A stretch of DNA of 64,000 bases from Macrostomum hystrix (taxonomy: Eukaryota > Platyhelminthes > Macrostomidae): the NCBI GenBank assembly GCA_950097015.1, contig CATNEN010000034.1:324501-388500 (forward strand), read 5' to 3'. Position 1 is the stretch's first letter. Each line of letters begins with the position of its first letter. The notes beneath the pieces are model-generated. The model was given only the letters and a program-made list of their open reading frames with translations. It was not told the DNA's origin and did no database searches. Positions 1 through 11,067 of the stretch are shown here, one piece after another. The translations under genes were made by a program, and so were the position numbers.

Positions 1-239
1 TTTCTGTGATCAAAAGGCCGGATAGGTCGACCACAGAGAATCCGGAAGAAACTTTGCAGTGCATGCTCAATCACTTCTTCCCTACCGCACCGATTCAGCA
101 GGGCCCGCCAGACCACTCTTCAGGGGGGCACGGCCTAGCACAGTCGATGATCACCAAGGACCCGATTGTCAGGGCTGCAAAGTCCTTCAATCCCTTTAAT
201 CCTAAAAGTGTGATTCGCTGATGATGCGACCGCGATTTT
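1..239 (+). pseudogene. Non-LTR retrotransposon pol fragment (linker before RT), copy 1
   Basis: A reading frame from about 6 to 221 encodes 71 residues containing NPEETLQCMLNHFFP, then PIVRAAKSFNPF before a TGA stop. This resembles the stretch between endonuclease and reverse transcriptase in jockey/CR1-type elements, where ...PEE(T/S)L..L...HFP... and W/A...SF.P.KSPGPDG precede the RT palm. The RT palm is missing: the sequence leaves the element and enters the 33-bp minisatellite. The left edge is cut by the window. Family assignment rests on motif resemblance recalled from known elements, not on a search. Confidence 0.45.
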
Positions 240-267
240 CGCGGGCCCCTTGGCGGACGTCACCAGG

Positions 268-1149
268 GACATAGTGGAACAGCAGTGCAACTCGGATCTG
301 CTCATAGTGGAACAGCAGTGCAACTCGGATCTGCTCATAGTGGAACAGCAGTGCAACTCGGATCTGCTCATAGTGGAACAGCAGTGCAACTCGGATCTGC
401 TCATAGTGGAACAGCAGTGAAACTCGGATCTGCTCATAGTGGAACAGCAGTGCAACTCGGATCTGCTCATAGTGGAACAGAAGTATAACTCGGATCTGCT
501 CATAGTGGAACAGAAGTATAACTCGGATCTGTTCATAGTGGAACAGAAGTATAACTCAGATCTGCTCATAATGGAACAGAAGTATAACTCAGATCTGCTC
601 ATAGTGGAACAGAAGTATAACTCGGATCTGTTCATAGTGGCTCATAGTGGAACAGAAGTATAACTCGAATCTGTTCATAGTATAACAGAAGTCTAACTCG
701 GATCTGCTCACAGTGGCTCATAGTGGAACAGAAGTATAACTCGTATCTGCTCATAGTGGAACAAAAGTATAACTCATATCTGCTCATAGTGGAACAGAAG
801 TATAACTCGTATCTACTCATAGTGGCTCATAGCCAATTGAGCCACTATGTCATAGTGGAACAGGAGTATAACTTGGATCTGCTCATAGTGGAACAGAAGT
901 ATAACTTGGATCTGCTCATAGTGAAACAGAATTATAACTCGGATCTGTTCATAGTGGCTCATAGTGGAACAGAAGTATATCTCAGATCTGCTCATAGTGG
1001 AACAGAAGTATAACTCGGATCTGTTCATAGTGGCTCATAGTGGAACAGAAGTATAACTCGAATCTGTTCATAGTATAACAGAAGTATAACTCGGATCTGC
1101 TCACAGTGGCTCATAGTGGAACAGAAGTATACCTCGGATCTGCTCATAG
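268..1149. repeat. 33-bp minisatellite, array 1 of 3
   Basis: The basic unit contains ATAGTGGAACAGCAGTG followed by CAACTCGGATCTGCTC. The first units are of the CAG-CAG-TGCAA type. Later ones change to an AGAAGTATAA type and are mixed with short GGCTCATAGTGG insertions, giving a higher-order pattern. A perfect 12-bp inverted repeat lies inside it at 818-849. Because 33 is a multiple of 3, long pseudo-reading frames appear on both strands; they are not treated as genes. Confidence 0.95.
818..849. repeat. Perfect 12-bp inverted repeat (hairpin) inside the 33-bp array
   Basis: The arm CATAGTGGCTCA (818-829) is followed by an 8-base loop, TAGCCAAT, and then the exact reverse complement TGAGCCACTATG (838-849). 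The same structure recurs in array 2 wherever the higher-order unit recurs, for example at about 7005, 7665, 8134, 8679, 8897 and 9290. One copy near 6670 has a changed base in the outer stem. Confidence 0.9.
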
Positions 1150-1368
1150 GTGGGATTGGGATCTTAGAGACTGACTGGGGATCCTACGGGTGGTGTTGAC
1201 AATCCATCTACTATCTGGATTCAGAAATTTGAAGCATTTTTGTTCTCTTTGAAGAGTTGGGGACCCGACCAAGCTGCTAAGATCCCAAATTAACTTTTTT
1301 GTTTCTTCAATATATTCCTTCTCTTTAATCCTCAGCTTTCCTTCTAATATGGCCGGATCGGATCCCAA
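1150..1368. other. Spacer between the 33-bp and 22-bp arrays, copy 1
   Basis: This 219-bp single-copy stretch sits between two arrays and is essentially identical to 9618-9837 in unit 2. Its minus strand is open for 74 codons in both copies, but I recognise no family. Identity between young duplicates does not show that it is coding. I call it an anonymous spacer. Confidence 0.7.
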
Positions 1369-3345
1369 ACTGGGAGGGTTTGAATCTCAAACTGGGAGGA
1401 TTTGAATCCCAAACTGGGAGGATTTGAATCCCAAACTAGGAAGATTTGAATACCAAACTAGGATTTGAATCCCAAACTAGGAGGATTTGAATCCCAAACT
1501 AGGAAGATTTGAATACCAAACTAGGAGGATTTGAATACCAAACTAGGAAGATTTGAATACCAAACTAGAAAGATTTGAATACCAAACTAGGAAGATTTGA
1601 ATACCAAACTAGGAAGATTTGAATCCCAAACTAGGAAGATTTGAATCCCAAACTAGGAGGATTTGAATCCCAAACTAGGAGGATTTGAATCCCAAACTAG
1701 GAAGATTTGAATACCAAACTAGGAAGATTTGAATCCCAAACTAGGAGGATTTGAATCCCAAACTAGGAAGATTTGAATCCCAAACTAGGAGGATTTGAAT
1801 CCCAAACTAGGAAGATTTGAATCCCAAACTAGGAGGATTTGAATCCCAAACTAGGAGGATTTGAATCCCAAACTAGGAAGATTTGAATACCAAACTAGGA
1901 AGATTTGAATACCAAACTAGGAAGATTTGAATCCCAAACTAGGAGGATTTGAATCCCAAACTAGGAGGATTTGAATCCCAAACTAGGAAGATTTGAATAC
2001 CAAACTAGGAAGATTTGAATACCAAACTAGGAGGATTTGAATTCAAAACTAGGAGGATTTGAATCCCAAACTAGGAGGATTTGAATCCCAAACTAGGAAG
2101 ATTTGAATACCAAACTAGGAAGATTTGAATACCAAACTAGGAAGATTTGAATCCCAAACTAGGAGGATTTGAATCCCAAACTAGGAGGATTTGAATCCCA
2201 AACTAGGAAGATTTGAATACCAAACTAGGAAGATTTGAATACCAAACTAGGAAGATTTGAATACCAAACTAGGAAGATTTGAATCCCAAACTAGGAGGAT
2301 TTGAATCCCAAACTAGGAGGATTTGAATCCCAAACTAGGAAGATTTGAATACCAAACTAGGAAGATTTGAATACCAAACTAGGAAGATTTGAATCCCAAA
2401 CTAGGAGGATTTGAATCCCAAACTAGGAGGATTTGAATCCCAAACTAGGAAGATTTGAATACCAAACTAGGAAGATTTGAATACCAAACTAGGAGGATTT
2501 GAATTCAAAACTAGGAGGATTTGAATCCCAAACTAGGAGGATTTGAATCCCAAACTAGGAAGATTTGAATACCAAACTAGGAAGATTTGAATACCAAACT
2601 AGGAAGATTTGAATCCCAAACTAGGAGGATTTGAATCCCAAACTAGGAGGATTTGAATCCCAAACTAGGAGGATTTGAATCCCAAACTAGGAAGATTTGA
2701 ATACCAAACTAGGAAGATTTGAATACCAAACTAGGAGGATTTGAATTCAAAACTAGGAGGATTTGAATCCCAAACTGGGAGGATTGAATCCCAAACTAGG
2801 AGGATTTGAATCCCAAACTAGGAGGATTTGAATCCCAAACTAGGAAGATTTGAATACCAAACTAGGAAGATTTGAATACCAAACTAGGAAGATTTGAATC
2901 CCAAACTAGGAGGATTTGAATCCCAAACTAGGAGGATTTGAATCCCAAACTAGGAAGATTTGAATACCAAACTAGGAAGATTTGAATACCAAACTAGGAG
3001 GATTTGAATTCAAAACTAGGAGGATTTGAATCCCAAACTAGGAGGATTTGAATCCCAAACTAGGAAGATTTGAATACCAAACTAGGAAGATTTGAATACC
3101 AAACTAGGAAGATTTGAATCCCAAACTAGGAGGATTTGAATCCCAAACTAGGAGGATTTGAATCCCAAACTAGGAGGATTTGAATCCCAAACTAGGAAGA
3201 TTTGAATACCAAACTAGGAAGATTTGAATACCAAACTAGGAGGATTTGAATTCAAAACTAGGAGGATTTGAATCCCAAACTGGGAGGATTGAATCCCAAA
3301 CTAGGAGGATTTGAATCCCAAACTAGGAGGATTGAATCCCAAACT
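1369..3345. repeat. 22-bp minisatellite, array in unit 1
   Basis: About 90 copies of a unit with core ATTTGAATCCCAAACTAGGA occur here. Two alternating variants (CCCAAACT and ACCAAACT; GGAGG and GGAAG) and an occasional TTCAAAACT unit form a higher-order pattern that repeats several times between about 1880 and 3260. A few 21-bp units (GGATTGAATCCC) appear at the right edge. The array ends about 340 bp upstream of the TATA box of the neighbouring gene. Confidence 0.95.
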
Positions 3346-3685
3346 CGTGGGATTACAAGCAACATTCGAAGCGCAGCAATTGAAGCACTAAACGAAAAGC
3401 AAACGAATTTCCCCACTTTTTTAAATGATTTTTCTAAAAATTTTTTTTAACATCTGATAGCGGTTTAAAATTTTATTTGAAAATATATATGTATCCGTTT
3501 TGCAGCAAAGGCAAATACACAGAGATACTCCTGAAGAGTGGATCAGGTTAACATTTTCCTTATTGATTGCAACGCAAACACAACGTCAGCAAGATTCCTG
3601 AAGGTAAAATGTAGCTCCTAAGAAAGAAAATGTTTTCTCTGCTCGTCTGCGCTAAGCGTTAAAAATTGCAATCCACCAAATGCTC
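3346..3685. other. Upstream flank of secreted-protein gene 1
   Basis: This is A/T-rich single-copy sequence that recurs at 10650-10989 with about 3% difference. It holds the proximal promoter region. Apart from the TATA box just downstream, I see no regulatory motif I can name. Confidence 0.6.
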
Positions 3686-3692
3686 TATATAA
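3686..3692 (+). promoter_or_regulatory. TATA box of secreted-protein gene 1
   Basis: TATATAA sits in the context GCTCTATATAAGCG, 78 bp before the start codon. Transcription should begin about 27-32 bp downstream, near 3713-3718. The same box is kept in the paralogue at 10990. Confidence 0.75.
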
Positions 3693-3763
3693 GCGACTGA
3701 GAAATTCAAATCAAGCTTTAATTTCTCGGTTCGTTTATTGAAACTGCCAGAAATATAATTGGA

Positions 3764-4336
3764 ATGCCCAATCAAAGTAGTTCTGTCCTACTGACGCTGG
3801 TCCTGCTGGCAGTCTGTCTAGCTCTGCCTCTTGTAGCCTCGCGACGCGTTGTCAGCCAAAGCTCGCTGGTTTGGCTGAAGAATGTGCGAACTGGGAAGCA
3901 CATTGGCGTGACTATTGATATACACAAGTTGCCGGCGATACACTTAGATAAATATTGGGCAAGAGAAAGACCAAGGAAATTTTTAGACGTCACAACCAAA
4001 AAAAAGTCAGCCTCAATTCTATTCGAAGACGCCTCGCAGGGCTATAAGAAGATTCGGTTCGCCCATTTTTGTAGTGATAAGGAGATCTACGCACAATGCG
4101 GCAACGAGGACACAATCTACCTTAGAGAAGGAGACAATGATCGTGGTCAGATGTGGTTCATTGTGAATCAGAACAAATCTACGCAAATCAAAGATGGCGA
4201 CATTGTGACCATCAGGAATATGTTCTGGACCAACGCCTACATTGTTGATATATCGCCGGAAAAAACATCTCATAGCAGTATTGCTTGCAAGAACAATGTT
4301 CAAGATGAATGGAAAGTCAGTGTGATCAAATATTAA
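3764..4336 (+). CDS. Secreted protein of unknown family, paralogue 1 (190 aa, single exon)
   Basis: The start codon lies 78 bp after a TATA box and opens a clear signal peptide: polar residues 1-7, hydrophobic core VLLTLVLLAVCLALPLV, likely cleavage after A25 or S26. The mature part is about 165 residues with cysteines at 103, 112 and 175 and an N-glycosylation sequon at N137 (NKS). Repeated motifs such as WLKNVRTGKHIGV (37-49), QMWFIVNQ (129-136) and VTIRNMFWTNAYIVDI (148-163) are reminiscent of beta-trefoil lectin or cytokine folds with Q-x-W motifs. This is only a structural guess. The intronless frame is followed 17 bp after the stop by AATAAA. A near-identical paralogue lies at 11068-11637 in the next duplication unit. 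Function is unknown; secretion is well supported. Confidence 0.85.
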   Translation: MPNQSSSVLLTLVLLAVCLALPLVASRRVVSQSSLVWLKNVRTGKHIGVTIDIHKLPAIHLDKYWARERPRKFLDVTTKKKSASILFEDASQGYKKIRFAHFCSDKEIYAQCGNEDTIYLREGDNDRGQMWFIVNQNKSTQIKDGDIVTIRNMFWTNAYIVDISPEKTSHSSIACKNNVQDEWKVSVIKY

Positions 4337-4353
4337 GACCCGGAACACTTTGA

Positions 4354-4359
4354 AATAAA
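4354..4359 (+). terminator. Polyadenylation signal of secreted-protein gene 1
   Basis: AATAAA stands 17 bp after the TAA stop and is followed by a GT-containing stretch (GTCAGTTGTTCG). About 105 bp here are identical in the paralogue. Confidence 0.75.
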
Positions 4360-4740
4360 CTGCTCTAGTCAGTTGTTCGAATCGTGGTGCAAAATCTTTA
4401 TTTTAGCTGAAATCTCATTTTATTTTCTTCACATGACTAATATGTAAAAAGGCAAAATTTTAAACTGTGAGAAGCTAAGTATAAATTGCAACAAAAATGT
4501 TGGAATTAAAATCTAATTGCTAAAATCCAGCGCGTTAGAAGATGGGCAAAGTTGAGCCAAGTAAATACGAGTATGTAACGCGTAAATGAAATCTTACTTT
4601 CAGTCAACCAAGGACTGTAATTATGAAAGTTCATTGTGAAGGCATGCCGTTTTGAAGCAAAGAAAGTTACAAGGCCTGTGCTTTTGAGGTTTTTTACTGT
4701 CTTTAAAACGACAGCAAAATAATTAATTAAAAAATATATT
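4360..4740. other. Downstream flank of gene 1, no gene seen
   Basis: A/T-rich sequence, repeated with few changes at 11661-12050. I find no convincing reading frame, RNA gene or regulatory element. Confidence 0.6.
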
Positions 4741-4843
4741 CTCTAGGTCTGCTGTCTCATCTATTCTCTAGGTCCACTGTCTCATCTATTCTCTAGGTCT
4801 ACTGTCTCATCTATTCTCTAGGTCTACTGTCCCATCTATTCTC
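4741..4843. repeat. 25-bp minisatellite, 4 copies (unit 1)
   Basis: The unit contains CTCTAGGTCTACTGTCTCAT followed by CTATT. Unit 1 has four copies and unit 2 has about thirteen (12052-12378). The last copy in both reads CTGTCCCATC, which marks the shared right edge. Confidence 0.93.
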
Positions 4844-5380
4844 TGTTCACATTAACTTTAATATTGTCGTCTGTTTTGGTCTGTTAAGATAGAAGCGAAT
4901 TTAATCTGGATAACAAGGCACTGTCATTCCATCTGCAACGAATTTTGACATTCGAGGTTTATTAGGCTCTACCCAGACAAAAAATTATATTTATAGCATT
5001 CAAAATTATTGCTAAATTCCTTGCATTGATCCATGCGTCGATGAACAAGTGACGTCACTGGAGCTGTGTTGATTGGTACAGAATAAATTAGATCGATTTC
5101 AATTGAATATTGCCTAGGTTTCTCTTCAAGGTGACCAGTGAGAATTACACTCGTAGGCGCTCGGTTGTTTGGCATTTTCTGGGCTTGACCTTCACCAGTC
5201 GCTGGTGCAGTCAGCTCAGCCTATACAAATACTTGCCTATTTTGGTTCACAGCCTCTGTTCTGATTTTGATCATTTCACTTAGAAGAGCTCCTAGAAGAG
5301 ATGCTATTCAAGATGGTTCACGGATGATTGACTCACTGTTGACTATAGACATGGATCGATAGACGATTGACTGACAAGAT
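4844..5380. other. Linker between 25-bp array and SINE, no gene seen
   Basis: Single-copy sequence duplicated at 12379-12893. It contains only short reading frames without recognisable motifs. Confidence 0.55.
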
Positions 5381-5392
5381 TGGTTCACGGAT

Positions 5393-5634
5393 GATCGGTT
5401 TTATAATAGTAGTCATTTTTGCAGGAGGGCAATGACACATAATTTGAGGACAATAGACCCGCAGCCAGCGAGGAGGCAATTCTGCCCGTTTCGCTGACTC
5501 CTGAGCACACACGGACACAGATACTGTACGCAGGCATGCTCACACAGGTGTGTACATCTGCCCTGACTTTCTCATTGTCACAAAGCCCTGACTTTGTGAG
5601 AGGCAAACGCGTTATCCGCTCCGCCACTCCCCCC
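5393..5634 (-). mobile_element. tRNA-derived SINE with internal deletion, copy in unit 1
   Basis: On the minus strand the head reads AGTGGCGGAGCGGATAACGC, a pol III A box of tRNA type. It runs to CGTTTGCCTCTCAC, and then the B-box part seen in the full-length copy at 63525 is missing. The body resumes with the CAGATGTACACACCTGTG and CCTCCTCGCTGGCTGCGGGT segments shared by all copies. Flanks TGGTTCACGGAT (5381-5392) and TGGTTCGCAGAT (5635-5646) agree at 10 of 12 bases and look like an aged target-site duplication. The copy at 12906 sits at the same place in unit 2, so insertion came before the duplication. Confidence 0.8.
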
Positions 5635-5646
5635 TGGTTCGCAGAT

Positions 5647-5959
5647 ATTTGGACATATATCTATGTCCAAAATGGATTGACAGACATTTCAAGCGATCAT
5701 TGGTCGATCCATACTGTGACCAAATTACGTGTCAATCCATCTTGTCACTCAATTGACTTGTCAAATCCAAATTCTAGCCGCTGCTGCAGCCTTGAATTCG
5801 TTGACAAAACGCAAGTTGCCTCTGTGCCTTTTGCGCTTGGGATTCTTTGCATTGTATTTGGTGGGATAAAATCAGGCCGGCTGGTTACTGTAGATGATCA
5901 CCAAAATAAGATCAGGAAATTGCAGAAAGCCGCTGCAACAGGGTAAGCGCTACAGTAGA
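5647..5959. other. Linker between SINE and pol fragment
   Basis: A plus-strand frame is open here and includes a short hydrophobic run (VPFALGILCIVFGGI). It is repeated at 13160-13467. No start context, splice partner or family supports a gene. Confidence 0.4.
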
Positions 5960-6224
5960 GGGCATTGCTGTATTGCTGTAAAAGCTTTCTGTGATCAAAA
6001 GGCCGGATAGGTCGACCACAGAGAATCCGGAAGAAACTTTGCAGTGCATGCTCAATCACTTCTTCCCTACCGCACCGATTCAGCAGGGCCCGCCAGACCA
6101 CTCTTCAGGGGGGCACGGCCTAGCACAGTCGATGATCACCAAGGACCCGATTGTCAGGGCTGCAAAGTCCTTCAATCCCTTTAATCCTAAAAGTGTGATT
6201 CGCTGATGATGCGACCGCGATTTT
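5960..6224 (+). pseudogene. Non-LTR retrotransposon pol fragment, copy 2
   Basis: Same fragment as at position 1, with its left part visible. The frame reads VEGIAVLL, then a TAA stop, then KLSVIKRPDRSTTENPEETL and on to FNPFNPKSVIR before TGA. The order (...IE....L...IK+PDGS.T...PEETL...HFP) matches the region just before the RT palm in jockey/CR1-like elements. It has at least one internal stop and no RT palm, and it ends about 35 bp before the 33-bp minisatellite. It is a dead remnant. Confidence 0.5.
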
Positions 6225-6257
6225 CGCGGGCCCCTTGGCGGACGTCACCAGGGACAT

Positions 6258-9200
6258 AGTGGAACAGCAGTGCAACTCGGATCTGCTCATAGTGGAACAG
6301 CAGTGCAACTCGGATCTGCTCATAGTGGAACAGCAGTGCAACTCGGATCTGCTCATAGTGGAACAGCAGTGCAACTCGGATCTGCTCATAGTGGAACAGA
6401 AGTATAACTCGGATCTGTTCATAGTGGCTCATAGTGGAACAGAAGTATAACTCAGATCTGCTCATAGTGGAACAGAAGTATAACTCGGATCTGTTCATAG
6501 TGGCTCATAGTGTAACAGAAGTATAACTCGAATCTGTTCATAGTATAACAGAAGTCTAACTCGGATCTGCTCACAGTGGCTCATAGTGGAACAGAAGTAT
6601 AACTCGTATCTGCTCATAGTGGAACAAAAGTATAACTCATATCTGCTCATAGTGGAACAGAAGTATAACTCGTATCTACTCATAGTGGCTCATAGCCAAT
6701 TGAGCCACTAAGTCACAGTGGAACAGGAGTATAACTTGGATCTGCTCATAGTGGAACAGAAGTATAACTTGGATCTGCTCATAGTGGAACAGAATTATAA
6801 CTCGGATCTGTTCATAGTGGCTCATAGTGGAACAGAAGTATAACTCGAATCTGTTCATAGTATAACAGAAGTCTAACTCGGATCTGCTCACAGTGGCTCA
6901 TAGTGGAACAGAAGTATAACTCGTATCTGCTCATAGTGGAACAAAAGTATAACTCATATCTGCTCATAGTGGAACAGAAGTATAACTCGTATCTACTCAT
7001 AGAGGCTCATAGCCAATTGAGCCACTATGTCATAGTGGAACAGGAGTATAACTTGGATCTGCTCATAGTGGAACAGAAGTATAACTTGGATCTGCTCATA
7101 GTGGAACAGAATTATAACTCGGATCTGTTCATAGTGGCTCATAGTGGAACAGAAGTATAACTCAGATCTGCTCATAGTGGAACAGAAGTATAACTCGGAT
7201 CTGTTCATAGTGGCTCATAGTGGAACAGAAGTATAACTCGGATCTGTTCATAGTGGCTCATAGTGGAACAGAAGTATAACTCGGATCTGTTCATAGTGGC
7301 TCATAGTGGAACAGCAGTGCAACTCGGATCTGCTCATAGTGGAACAGCAGTGCAACTCGGATCTGCTCATAGTGGAACAGAATTATAACTCGGATCTGTT
7401 CATAGTGGCTCATAGTGGAACAGAAGTATAACTCAGATCTGCTCATAGTGGAACAGAAGTATAACTCGGATCTGTTCATAGTGGCTCATAGTGGAACAGA
7501 AGTATAACTCGAATCTGTTCATAGTATAACAGAAGTCTAACTCGGATCTGCTCACAGTGGCTCATAGTGGAACAGAAGTATAACTCGTATCTGCTCATAG
7601 TGGAACAAAAGTATAACTCATATCTGCTCATAGTGGAACAGAAGTATAACTCGTATCTACTCATAGTGGCTCATAGCCAATTGAGCCACTATGTCATAGT
7701 GGAACAGGAGTATAACTTGGATCTGCTCATAGTGGAACAGAAGTATAACTTGGATCTGCTCATAGTGGAACAGAATTATAACTCGGATCTGTTCATAGTG
7801 GCTCATAGTGGAACAGAAGTATAACTCAGATCTGCTCATAGTGGAACAGAAGTATAACTCGGATCTGTTCATAGTGGCTCATAGTGGAACAGAAGTATAA
7901 CTCGAATCTGTTCATAGTATAACAGAAGTATAACTCGGATCTGCTCACAGTGGCTCATAGTGGAACAGAAGTATAACTCGAATCTGTTCATAGTATAACA
8001 GAAGTATAACTCGGATCTGCTCACAGTGGCTCATAGTGGAACAGAAGTATAACTCGTATCTGCTCATAGTGGAACAAAAGTATAACTCATATCTGCTCAT
8101 AGTGGAACAGAAGTATAACTCGTATCTACTCATAGTGGCTCATAGCCAATTGAGCCACTATGTCATAGTGGAACAGGAGTATAACTTGGATCTGCTCATA
8201 GTGGAACAGAAGTATAACTTGGATCTGCTCATAGTGGAACAGAATTATAACTCGGATCTGTTCATAGTGGCTCATAGTGGAACAGAAGTATAACTCAGAT
8301 CTGCTCATAGTGGAACAGAAGTATAACTCGGATCTGTTCATAGTGGCTCATAGTGGAACAGAAGTATAACTCGAATCTGTTCATAGTATAACAGAAGTAT
8401 AACTCGGATCTGCTCACAGTGGCTCATAGTGGAACAGAAGTATAACTCGAATCTGTTCATAGTATAACAGAAGTATAACTCGGATCTGCTCACAGTGGCT
8501 CATAGTGGAACAGAAGTATAACTCGAATCTGTTCATAGTATAACAGAAGTCTAACTCGGATCTGCTCACAGTGGCTCATAGTGGAACAGAAGTATAACTC
8601 GTATTTGCTCATAGTGGAACAAAAGTATAACTCATATCTGCTCATAGTGGAACAGAAGTATAACTCGTATCTACTCATAGTGGCTCATAGCCAATTGAGC
8701 CACTATGTCATAGTGGAACAGGAGTATAACTTGGATCTGCTCATAGTGGAACAGAAGTATAACTCGGATCTGTTCATAGTGGAACAGAATTATAACTCGG
8801 ATCTGTTCATAGTGGCTCATAGTATAACAGAAGTCTAACTCGGATCTGCTCACAGTGGCTCATAGTGGAACAGAAGTATAACTCGTATCTACTCATAGTG
8901 GCTCATAGCCAATTGAGCCACTATGTCATAGTGGAACAGGAGTATAACTTGGATCTGCTCATAGTGGAACAGAAGTATAACTTGGATCTGCTCATAGTGG
9001 AACAGAATTATAACTCGGATCTGTTCATAGTGGCTCATAGTGGAACAGAAGTATAACTCAGATCTGCTCATAGTGGAACAGAAGTATAACTCGGATCTGT
9101 TCATAGTGGCTCATAGTGGAACAGAAGTATAACTCGAATCTGTTCATAGTATAACAGAAGTATAACTCGGATCTGCTCACAGTGGCTCATAGTGGAACAG

Positions 9201-9617
9201 AAGTATAACTCGTATTTGCTCATAGTGGAACAAAAGTATAACTCATATCTGCTCATAGTGGAACAGAAGTATAACTCGTATCTACTCATAGTGGCTCATA
9301 GCCAATTGAGCCACTATGTCATAGTGGAACAGGAGTATAACTTGGATCTGCTCATAGTGGAACAGAAGTATAACTCGGATCTGTTCATAGTGGCTCATAG
9401 TGGAACAGAAGTATAACTCGAATCTGTTCATAGTATAACAGAAGTCTAACTCGGATCTGCTCATAGTGGAACAGAAGTATAACTCGGATCTGTTCATAGT
9501 GGCTCATAGTGGAACAGAAGTATAACTCGAATCTGTTCATAGTATAACAGAAGTATAACTCGGATCTGCTCACAGTGGCTCATAGTGGAACAGAAGTATA
9601 CCTCGGATCTGCTCATA
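6258..9617. repeat. 33-bp minisatellite, array 2 of 3, with higher-order structure
   Basis: The array starts with four clean CAGCAGTGCAA units and then becomes a higher-order repeat. A block with GTATAACTCG, TAACAGAAGTCTAAC, GGAACAAAAGTATAAC and the 12-bp inverted repeat recurs about seven times, roughly 210 to 660 bp apart. It is almost four times longer than array 1, though the flanks are nearly identical. Confidence 0.95.
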
Positions 9618-9837
9618 GGTGGGATTGGGATCTTAGAGACTGACTGGGGATCCTACGGGTGGTGTTGACAATCCATCTACTATCTGGATTCAGAAATTTG
9701 AAGCATTTTTGTTCTCTTTGAAGAGTTGGGGACCCGACCAAGCTGCTAAGATCCCAAATTAACTTTTTTGTTTCTTCAATATATTCCTTCTCTTTAATCC
9801 TCAGCTTTCCTTCTAATATGGCCGGATCGGATCCCAA
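9618..9837. other. Spacer between the 33-bp and 22-bp arrays, copy 2
   Basis: Essentially identical to 1150-1368. No recognisable gene. Confidence 0.7.
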
Positions 9838-10649
9838 ACTGGGAGGGTTTGAATCTCAAACTGGGAGGATTTGAATCCCAAACTAGGAAGATTTGAATAC
9901 CAAACTAGGAGGATTTGAATACCAAACTAGGAAGATTTGAATCCCAAACTAGGAAGATTTGAATACCAAACTAGGAAGATTTGAATACCAAACTAGGAAG
10001 ATTTGAATACCAAACTAGGAGGATTTGAATACCAAACTAGGAGGATTTGAATCCCAAACTAGGAGGATTTGAATCCCAAACTAGGAAGATTTGAATACCA
10101 AACTAGGAAGATTTGAATCCCAAACTAGGAAGATTTGAATACCAAACTAGGAAGATTTGAATCCCAAACTAGGAAGATTTGAATACCAAACTAGGAAGAT
10201 TTGAATACCAAACTAGGAAGATTTGAATACCAAACTAGGAAGATTTGAATACCAAACTAGGAAGATTTGAATACCAAACTAGGAAGATTTGAATCTCAAA
10301 CTAGGAGGATTTGAATCCCAAACTGGGAGGATTTGAATCCCAAACTAGGAAGATTTGAATACCAAACTAGGAGGATTTGAATTCAAAACTAGGAGGATTT
10401 GAATCCCAAACTGGGAGGATTGAATCCTAAACTGGGAGGATTTGAATCCCAAACTGGGAGGATTGAATCCCAAACTGGGAGGATTTGAATCCCAAACTGG
10501 GAGGATTGAATCCCAAACTGGGAGGGTTTGAATCCCAAACTGGGAGGATTTGAATACCAAACTAGGAGGATTTGAATTCAAAACTAGGAGGATTTGAATC
10601 CCAAACTGGGAGGATTGAATCCCAAACTAGGAGGATTGAATCCCAAACT
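9838..10649. repeat. 22-bp minisatellite, array in unit 2
   Basis: About 37 copies of the unit found at 1369-3345, so less than half as long. The right third is rich in 21-bp GGATTGAATCCC and CTGGGAGG units, suggesting a different expansion history from unit 1. Confidence 0.95.
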
Positions 10650-10989
10650 CGTGGGATTACAAGCAACATTCGAAGCGCAGCAATTGAAGCACTAAACGAA
10701 AAGCAAACGAACTTCCCCACTTTTTTTAATGATTTTTCTAAAAATTTTTTTAACATCTGATAGCGGTTTAAAATTTTATTTGAAAATATATATGTATCCG
10801 TTTTGTAGCAAAGGCAAATACACAGAGATACTCCTGAAGAGTGGATCAGGTTAACATTTTCCTTATTGATTGCAACGCAAACACAACGTCAGCAAGATTC
10901 CTGAAGGTAAAAATGTAGCTCCTAAGAGAGAAAATGTTTTCTCTGCTCGTCTGCGCTAAACGTTAAGAATTCCAATCCACCAAATGCTC
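10650..10989. other. Upstream flank of secreted-protein gene 2
   Basis: Counterpart of 3346-3685. Within the 160 bp before the start codon I count about five substitutions and one single-base insertion relative to unit 1. Confidence 0.6.
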
Positions 10990-10996
10990 TATATAA
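10990..10996 (+). promoter_or_regulatory. TATA box of secreted-protein gene 2
   Basis: TATATAA, 78 bp before the start codon, in the same context as gene 1. Confidence 0.75.
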
Positions 10997-11067
10997 GCGA
11001 CTGGGAAATTCAAATCAAGCTTTAATTTCTCGGTTCGTTTATTGAAACTGCCAGAAATATAATTGGA

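Noticed and set aside
1144-9837. Identical 74-codon minus-strand frame in the spacer between arrays (two copies)
   Set aside because: Identity is expected from recent duplication; no motif, start context or splice evidence was found.
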